A stretch of DNA of 6,556 nucleotides from CAVRTJ01 sp046704825 (GTDB lineage Bacteria > Acidobacteriota > UBA4820 > DSQY01): NCBI GenBank assembly GCA_046704825.1, contig JBJKRE010000124.1, positions 1-6,556 of the forward strand. The letters are read 5' to 3'. How positions within the stretch are numbered: the first letter of the stretch is position 1; the number at the start of each line of letters is the position of its first letter. Below the pieces are notes generated by a model, which saw only the letters and a program-made list of their open reading frames with translations, was not told where the DNA came from and made no database searches. Made by a program: the position numbers and the translations under genes. Shown piece after piece: positions 6,302 through 6,556 of the stretch.

Positions 6302-6556
6302 CTGGTTCCCCGCCCCATATCCACGGGCAGAAACCGTCCCGGAACAGCGTTCACCCGGCGTGTTCACACACTCCTCCACACCGGGAACCCGGCGCTGTGT
6401 CGCGCGTCACACTGAGTCCGACGGACGCCGCACACCCCCCGGATGCGACCTGGACGCACCCGGAAACGCACCGCCCCGTCGACGTCTGAGAGGCAGCGGG
6501 CTGTGCCGGAGCAACCCCGCCTTAAGACACCAATCCAACCCCACCATGACAACCAA

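Larger units (their letters stand above)
6104..6556. other. Region upstream of the protease with no supported gene
   Basis: From about 6104 to 6260 the DNA is richer in A and T than the genes, as expected for a regulatory region. It holds small symmetric elements: AGAAG-N8-CTTCT at 6138-6155, TTGACC at 6126-6131 against GGTCAA at 6175-6180, and TTACCG repeated at 6155-6160 and 6170-6175. An activator of the sigma-54 promoter could bind here, but no site is recognisable. From about 6262 to 6556 the base composition turns GC-rich again. The open frames there (75 residues at 6262-6489 plus, 62 residues at 6364-6552 minus) are rich in Pro, His, Arg and Ser, lack ribosome binding sites and show no domain. 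I see nothing coding. A gene could begin at the ATG at 6546, but only four codons are visible. Confidence 0.6.

Noticed and set aside
6262..6489. A 75-codon plus-strand open frame starting at ATG 6262
   Set aside because: There is no ribosome binding site. The ATG overlaps a TAAAAT box, and the product is a Pro/His/Arg/Ser-rich sequence without a fold or motif.
6364..6552. A 62-codon minus-strand open frame at the right edge
   Set aside because: It begins at a TTG without a ribosome binding site, and the Arg/Gly/Cys-rich product shows no domain.

Overview
The window is GC-rich throughout its genes and reads as ordinary chromosomal bacterial DNA. The best guess at the host is a Gram-negative bacterium with type IV pili and sigma-54, for example a Desulfobacterota or other former deltaproteobacterial lineage. 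The evidence is a short four-helix FtsK, a PilT retraction ATPase, and a near-consensus -24/-12 (sigma-54) promoter in front of a secreted protease. This lineage call is inference and of low confidence. I see no RNA genes, insertion sequences, CRISPR arrays or prophage genes.

Layout. (1) 3-2270 (+) encodes a complete FtsK/SpoIIIE DNA translocase, with its start codon two bases from the left edge. (2) After a 70-base gap without a recognisable terminator, 2341-2829 (+) encodes a 162-residue cytosolic protein that I do not firmly recognise. It appears to contain two copies of one small domain. (3) 2816-4267 (+) encodes a PilT-type hexameric ATPase. It overlaps the previous gene by 14 bases and carries an extra N-terminal domain that looks like a worn second copy of PilT's own N-terminal domain. 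(4) 4317-4343 is a strong stem-loop that can end transcription from both sides. (5) 4366-6057 (-) encodes a secreted M4 (thermolysin-like) zinc metalloprotease precursor, convergent with pilT. (6) 6087-6103 (-) is its sigma-54-type promoter. (7) 6104-6556 holds no gene I can support, only small inverted repeats and a hairpin followed by six Ts.

How the parts work together. The three plus-strand genes lie head to tail and may be one transcription unit, but FtsK (chromosome segregation at the septum) and PilT (pilus retraction) act in different processes. The tightly overlapped pair 2341-4267 is the more meaningful unit. The small protein is a plausible partner or regulator of this unusual PilT, and both proteins show an internal N-terminal domain duplication. 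The protease is independently expressed, probably under a sigma-54 activator, and is exported.

The most interesting points are the two-copy small protein with the enlarged PilT, and the sigma-54 control of the M4 protease. No wholly new system is evident.
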